Positions 60,952 through 64,000 of a DNA stretch of 64,000 nt are shown piece after piece. How positions within the stretch are numbered: position 1 is the stretch's first letter; each line of letters starts with the position of its first letter. The notes under the pieces were generated by a model, which did not search any database, was not told the DNA's origin, and saw only the letters and a list, made by a program, of their open reading frames with translations. Origin of the DNA: Flammeovirgaceae bacterium UBA6059 (lineage in GTDB: Bacteria; Bacteroidota; Bacteroidia; Cytophagales; Cyclobacteriaceae); assembly GCA_002435755.1 (NCBI GenBank), contig DIYH01000040.1:62001-126000 (forward strand), given 5' to 3'. The translations under genes and the position numbers were made by a program.

Positions 60952-62066
60952 TCATAGCAGCTATCGCAAACTACGTTTTCCACTGGTTGGCCATCAATAA
61001 GATCTGCAAACCAGTCTCTGAACCGAACGCCATTTGTGGTAGTGGTGTAAAACTCATCTCTGATAATCAACCCATGATGCTTACCAGTATCAATATAATG
61101 TCGAAACATTGGTACTTCCCTTTCCAGGTAAGCTGTGTTTTCACGAATGGTTTGCTGGATCGTTTTTTCTTCTTCACCAAGTAGTTTCAGAAAGAAGCCT
61201 TGAACACCATCAAATGCTGCATTGTATTGGCTCAGTTGTAGGTTGGGTTGGCTGGCCTGTGCCCATCTGAAATAATTCTCAAAAGTGGGTGCCAATGAAG
61301 TGTCTCTGTCTGGAAATACAGTATTGAACACATCGTCACCTCCCCAAGCATTGAATACATCACCTATCGCATCAGACTGGTAACCACCGGAAGCGTCACC
61401 TAGCTGGATTACCTGTGCTTGAGGGTATTGGTCTGCTAAAAAGCTCGCGTAGACTGGTGATGCTAGACTTCCGGCACTGACGCCAGTGACGAAGAGTTGG
61501 GTAGGTTCATCGATCAGAGAGTCTAGCCAATTGAGGGCTGTCATTGTGTTGATAAAACCCTTGTGATGAATATCAATCGTGACCGGATCTAAAGTATCTT
61601 GTCTGTAAGTGGAAACTTTGGAACCAAGATGAGTATCTGCGGTACAATAAGGGACCATCAATATGGAATAATCTCTTACGGGATTGTCTGGATTGTCAAA
61701 ATCAAATATCCCACCCCAGCTAGCACCAGTAATTCCTGTTCTTTTCAGGCCAGGATTGTCTATGCTATCGATCACATAGGGCGTATGGGTTACTGTTTTT
61801 AGGTTGGGATCGCAGTTTTCACGAAACCAACAAGCTCCACCACCGTCGAAATAAACCATGATCTTGTCCACATTGCCGGGATGGAAGTAAAAGGCATAAG
61901 GTGTACCGGTGCTACATATGGATTCACCACCTGGTTCGATCCTGTTCCAGTAGGGATCTAAGGCTTCAAAAGGGTCTTTAGACGATTCTGAAGTCTGCCT
62001 TATCTCCGAATCGCAGGAAGTTATCAATAAGATGGTCAAAGCAACGAGTACTGGTCTTGATGTCAT
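60948..62066 (-). CDS. Pectin-acetylesterase/Notum-like esterase lipoprotein
   Basis: 372 residues. The lipobox TILLITSCDSE makes it a lipoprotein; acidic residues close to the Cys suit surface display. The alpha/beta hydrolase features of the PAE/Notum family are KIMVYFDGGGACW (oxyanion region) near residue 67, FVTGVSAGSLASPVY (nucleophile Ser) near residue 192, and GKHHGLIIRDEFY (His) near residue 335. Pairs of Cys, including the terminal CDSCYD, would form disulfides. The family removes acetyl or acyl groups from polysaccharides or proteins. Here the substrate is unknown; acetylated algal or plant glycans are a guess. Confidence 0.85.
   Translation of the reverse strand: MTSRPVLVALTILLITSCDSEIRQTSESSKDPFEALDPYWNRIEPGGESICSTGTPYAFYFHPGNVDKIMVYFDGGGACWFRENCDPNLKTVTHTPYVIDSIDNPGLKRTGITGASWGGIFDFDNPDNPVRDYSILMVPYCTADTHLGSKVSTYRQDTLDPVTIDIHHKGFINTMTALNWLDSLIDEPTQLFVTGVSAGSLASPVYASFLADQYPQAQVIQLGDASGGYQSDAIGDVFNAWGGDDVFNTVFPDRDTSLAPTFENYFRWAQASQPNLQLSQYNAAFDGVQGFFLKLLGEEEKTIQQTIRENTAYLEREVPMFRHYIDTGKHHGLIIRDEFYTTTTNGVRFRDWFADLIDGQPVENVVCDSCYD
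60960..60969 (+). repeat. GCTATCGCAA decamer, copy 6
   Basis: Exact decamer at the 3' end of the esterase gene, read there in another frame (Val-Cys-Asp-Ser) than copies 2, 4 and 5, which shows that the repeat is not explained by a shared peptide. Confidence 0.6.
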
Positions 62067-62108
62067 GTTGAATGATTTCTCGCATAATACGAAGAATTAT
62101 CGACATGA

Positions 62109-62810
62109 CTATTTCAAATCATTTAGTGTCCAGTCATAAGGCTGGTACTCAAGCTCGCGTTTCTTTGGAAGGTTCTTGTACCTGAAGAAGTTGATATATT
62201 CCCGAATGGAGGAAGCGTGTAATAGAAAAGCATCTTCATACCAGTCGAATATCCTTGATATCTTGATCTCTTTGTCCTCAGTGATCAGCACTGCCTTGTC
62301 AGAATTGATGTAGTTGTCCCTGATGAGCTTAAGGCTTAGATCTACGTTATCAGGCGTAAAAGCGTCCAGAGGTGGACAACTAAGTGAAGCACATACCAAG
62401 GCAAAATGCACCCGTTCGTCATTCATTGGCTTTAATCTCACTTTTTCGATATCATCGAGGGTAAGTGAATCCCCAGCCACCAGGAACCTGGTGTCACTAA
62501 AAAAACCATCAATCTCCTGACAACTGTTGATAGGATAGTAATCCATTACTTGCTGGATGACAAGTAGGTTATAGCTATTGAGATAATAGGCTTTAAGGGC
62601 AGTCTGGTCAAAGTTTGAAATGTCCATTTGCCCTATCTGGTTTACAAGTGAATCCAGTAGTTCAGGATTGTTACTGATAGAGGTATAGTTTACTTTTTCT
62701 TCCTCTACGTAGGTCGATACAAAGAAGGTGACCCCATTAAAGAAGTCGTTGGCTGAAGTTTGAAATTGTGCAACGAGAAAAAAAAGAATTAACGATAACG
62801 CGTTTTTCAT
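62109..62810 (-). CDS. DUF547 exported protein
   Basis: 233 residues. A signal peptide covers residues 1-20 (ending FQTSAN). The DUF547 pattern is clear: KAYYLNSYNLLVIQQVMDYY, DIEKVRLKPMNDERVHFALVC, ASLSCPPLDAFTPDN and ISRIFDWYEDAF spread across the chain. The conserved Cys/His/Asn/Tyr residues suggest a papain- or transglutaminase-like fold, but the activity is not established. It is a single gene, 42 bp downstream of the start of the esterase gene on the same strand. Confidence 0.9.
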   Translation of the reverse strand: MKNALSLILFFLVAQFQTSANDFFNGVTFFVSTYVEEEKVNYTSISNNPELLDSLVNQIGQMDISNFDQTALKAYYLNSYNLLVIQQVMDYYPINSCQEIDGFFSDTRFLVAGDSLTLDDIEKVRLKPMNDERVHFALVCASLSCPPLDAFTPDNVDLSLKLIRDNYINSDKAVLITEDKEIKISRIFDWYEDAFLLHASSIREYINFFRYKNLPKKRELEYQPYDWTLNDLK

Positions 62811-63015
62811 AGCTGAATGATTGGATACATTACTTGATACTATTCTTCGCTTGATGTGTTATGTCTTCTTCGCTACTTTAAGGCTACTTTAATGGCATTG
62901 TAGGGTAATATTTATTAGTGTAATAGCTCGAGTTCCGGGTGCTGGTCTGAGTATTTAACAATGTCTAAAGATTAGACTTCAGGTTATTTCAAAATGAGAC
63001 GGAATAGCAGTTCAT

Positions 63016-63702
63016 TTGCATTTCATTTTTAGCAGAGATTGGGACTTGACTTTTTTAGAGATACAAGAAAAAATCAGCGCTTATAGCAATTCTGGCAAGC
63101 GACTATTCACTACCAGTTCATTTCAGACACATAGTCTGGTGATGTTACACATGGTAAGCAGGATCGATCGAAGTATCCCTGTATATTTTATCAATACTGG
63201 TTATTTGTTTCCCGAGACAGTAGCGTTCAAAGACCATGTGGCAGAGATGTTTGGTTTGACGGTAGTCGACCTTAAGCCAGGTACTCCAAAGTTTATGCAA
63301 CGTGATGCGAGTGGTAAACTCATGTTTGCATCGGATCCTGACTACTGTTGCTATCTCAACAAGACCCAGCCTATGGAAACCATATTGGCGTCCTTTGATA
63401 TTTGGATCAATGGAATCAGGGGAGACCAGTCGTCGGTACGAAAAGCAATGAAGGTAGAACAGCCGGCACCCTTCGATACGGTCAGGTTTCACCCCATGCT
63501 TGACTGGACAAACCGGGACGTATATGCCTACATTAAGGAGCATGATCTACCGAGACATCCTTTAGAGTCGAATGGTTATCTAAGCATAGGTTGCGAACCG
63601 TGTACACGTAAGCCTGATCCGGAGATGATGGAACGTGAGGCAAGATGGTTTGGGCTCAATAAGGTGGAATGTGGCCTGCATACCGATTTAGTGAAGAATT
63701 AG
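63016..63702 (+). CDS. cysH: Adenylyl-sulfate (APS/PAPS) reductase
   Basis: 228 residues if started at the TTG at 63016; a second TTG at 63046 would give 218 residues. No ATG precedes the conserved part. The family's FTTSSFQTHSLVML (phosphate loop), YFINTGYLFPET, and INGIRGDQSS lie in order. Cys pairs in DYCCYLNK and IGCEPCTRKPD bind a 4Fe-4S cluster, and ECGLH near the end carries the catalytic Cys. The cluster points to APS rather than PAPS as substrate. It reduces activated sulfate to sulfite for cysteine synthesis. Other cys genes are not in the window. Confidence 0.92.
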   Translation: MHFIFSRDWDLTFLEIQEKISAYSNSGKRLFTTSSFQTHSLVMLHMVSRIDRSIPVYFINTGYLFPETVAFKDHVAEMFGLTVVDLKPGTPKFMQRDASGKLMFASDPDYCCYLNKTQPMETILASFDIWINGIRGDQSSVRKAMKVEQPAPFDTVRFHPMLDWTNRDVYAYIKEHDLPRHPLESNGYLSIGCEPCTRKPDPEMMEREARWFGLNKVECGLHTDLVKN

Positions 63703-63728
63703 ACATTGCCCAATTCAATATAGGATTG

Positions 63729-64000
63729 ATGATTACGAACTCCAGTTTGCACTATTACATATTAAGTCAAATCGTAGAAGTCGGTTATGCACCGGATTTT
63801 GCTGACTTACAGGAGCATTTTGGAGCGGATCAGAAAGAAGTCATCAGAGCATTAGTAGCGTTACAAGAATATCATGGAGTTGTGCTGCATCCAAATGACC
63901 ATTCTATTTGGGTTATACATCCGTTTTCACTTGCTCCGACCAACTTTTCCATACGCACAAGTTCCAGGCAATGGTGGGGTAATTGTGCCTGGTGTTCACT
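63729..64000 (+). CDS. Alkylmercury lyase (MerB)-like protein, 5' part only
   Basis: 90 codons from the ATG at 63729 run to the right edge, so the C-terminus is missing. Residues 5-60 are a winged-helix-like start (LSQIVEVGYAPDFADLQE, KEVIRALVALQEYHGVV). Residues 65-90 read HPFSLAPTNFSIRTSS and RQWWGNCAWCS, a close match to the MerB-like domain, in which HPFS..PT and WWGNCAWD are characteristic. MerB cuts carbon-mercury bonds; the many unlinked homologues may have other roles, and no other mer genes are visible. It starts 26 nt after cysH and may be cotranscribed. Whether the later MerB Cys is kept lies outside the window. Confidence 0.75.
   Translation, partial: MITNSSLHYYILSQIVEVGYAPDFADLQEHFGADQKEVIRALVALQEYHGVVLHPNDHSIWVIHPFSLAPTNFSIRTSSRQWWGNCAWCS

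Noticed and set aside
1..64000. CRISPR arrays, rRNA, tRNA, insertion sequences and prophage genes
   Set aside because: No regularly spaced repeats, cloverleaf-like genes, transposases, integrases or phage structural genes were recognised.

Overview
The window looks like chromosomal DNA of a member of the Bacteroidota, most likely a marine, gliding-type Cytophagales bacterium. This is inference from gene content: a fused LpxC-FabZ protein, the type IX secretion regulator PorX, the gliding-motility protein GldC, two large TonB-dependent receptors, a DUF3098 gene beside ftsX, lipoproteins whose cysteine is followed by acidic residues, and several promoters that match the Bacteroidota -7 box TAnnTTTG rather than a sigma-70 TATAAT box. 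No rRNA, tRNA, CRISPR array, prophage or insertion sequence was recognised. Almost all of the DNA is coding.

Layout. 1-8.7 kb: an exported M14 carboxypeptidase cut by the left edge, a DnaQ/GIY-YIG nuclease fusion, a tiny membrane protein, an exported amidohydrolase, 4-hydroxyphenylpyruvate dioxygenase (tyrosine breakdown), a MarR regulator, and a Lys-rich exported protein followed by deoC and acyP. 9-13.4 kb: an Oar-like TonB-dependent receptor ending in a perfect 44-bp palindrome, then a surface-type lipoprotein. 13.5-18.6 kb, minus strand: an HD phosphohydrolase with no ATG start, then lpxD, lpxC-fabZ, lpxA and a lone ABC ATPase, packed with 1-15 nt gaps or 4-nt overlaps; this is the lipid A operon. 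18.6-21.8 kb, plus strand: porX, tsaE and alanine dehydrogenase, also overlapping. 21.8-24.8 kb: valS and a small membrane protein. 25-28 kb: a PadR regulator and an FtsX/MacB-type permease behind a promoter bracketed by 15-bp direct repeats. 28-33 kb: fumarylacetoacetase, a serine hydrolase and an M81 metallopeptidase.

32.9-37.1 kb, minus strand: a fatty acid hydroxylase-family membrane protein, a membrane-anchored cytochrome c and a Tat-exported sulfite dehydrogenase, preceded by a Tat-exported class V aminotransferase. 38-42.5 kb: a TonB-dependent receptor paired with an SGNH hydrolase lipoprotein. 42.7-47.4 kb: ECF sigma factor and probable anti-sigma, a terminator, then ftsX, DUF3098, truB, ribF and gldC. 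47.4-57.5 kb: the ligase-associated DNA repair set (MBL exonuclease, ATP-dependent ligase, Lhr-like helicase, PdeM phosphoesterase), interrupted by a membrane pyrophosphatase and a DUF2147 gene, and led by two small proteins and a flavin reductase. 57.5-59.4 kb: PTPS-type synthase, GTP cyclohydrolase I and a short-chain dehydrogenase, a plausible tetrahydropterin pathway. 59.5-64 kb: a CrtI-like oxidoreductase, a Notum/pectin-acetylesterase-like lipoprotein, a DUF547 protein, an Fe-S APS reductase and the start of an alkylmercury-lyase-like gene.

The most unexpected signal is not a gene: the decamer GCTATCGCAA occurs six times, always on the plus strand, where about 0.1 copy is expected by chance. 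Other points worth a second look are the non-ATG start of the HD protein, the repeat-flanked PadR promoter, the 11-bp inverted repeat on the start codon of the CrtI-like gene, the PTPS/FolE/SDR operon, and the loss of the catalytic tyrosine in that SDR.
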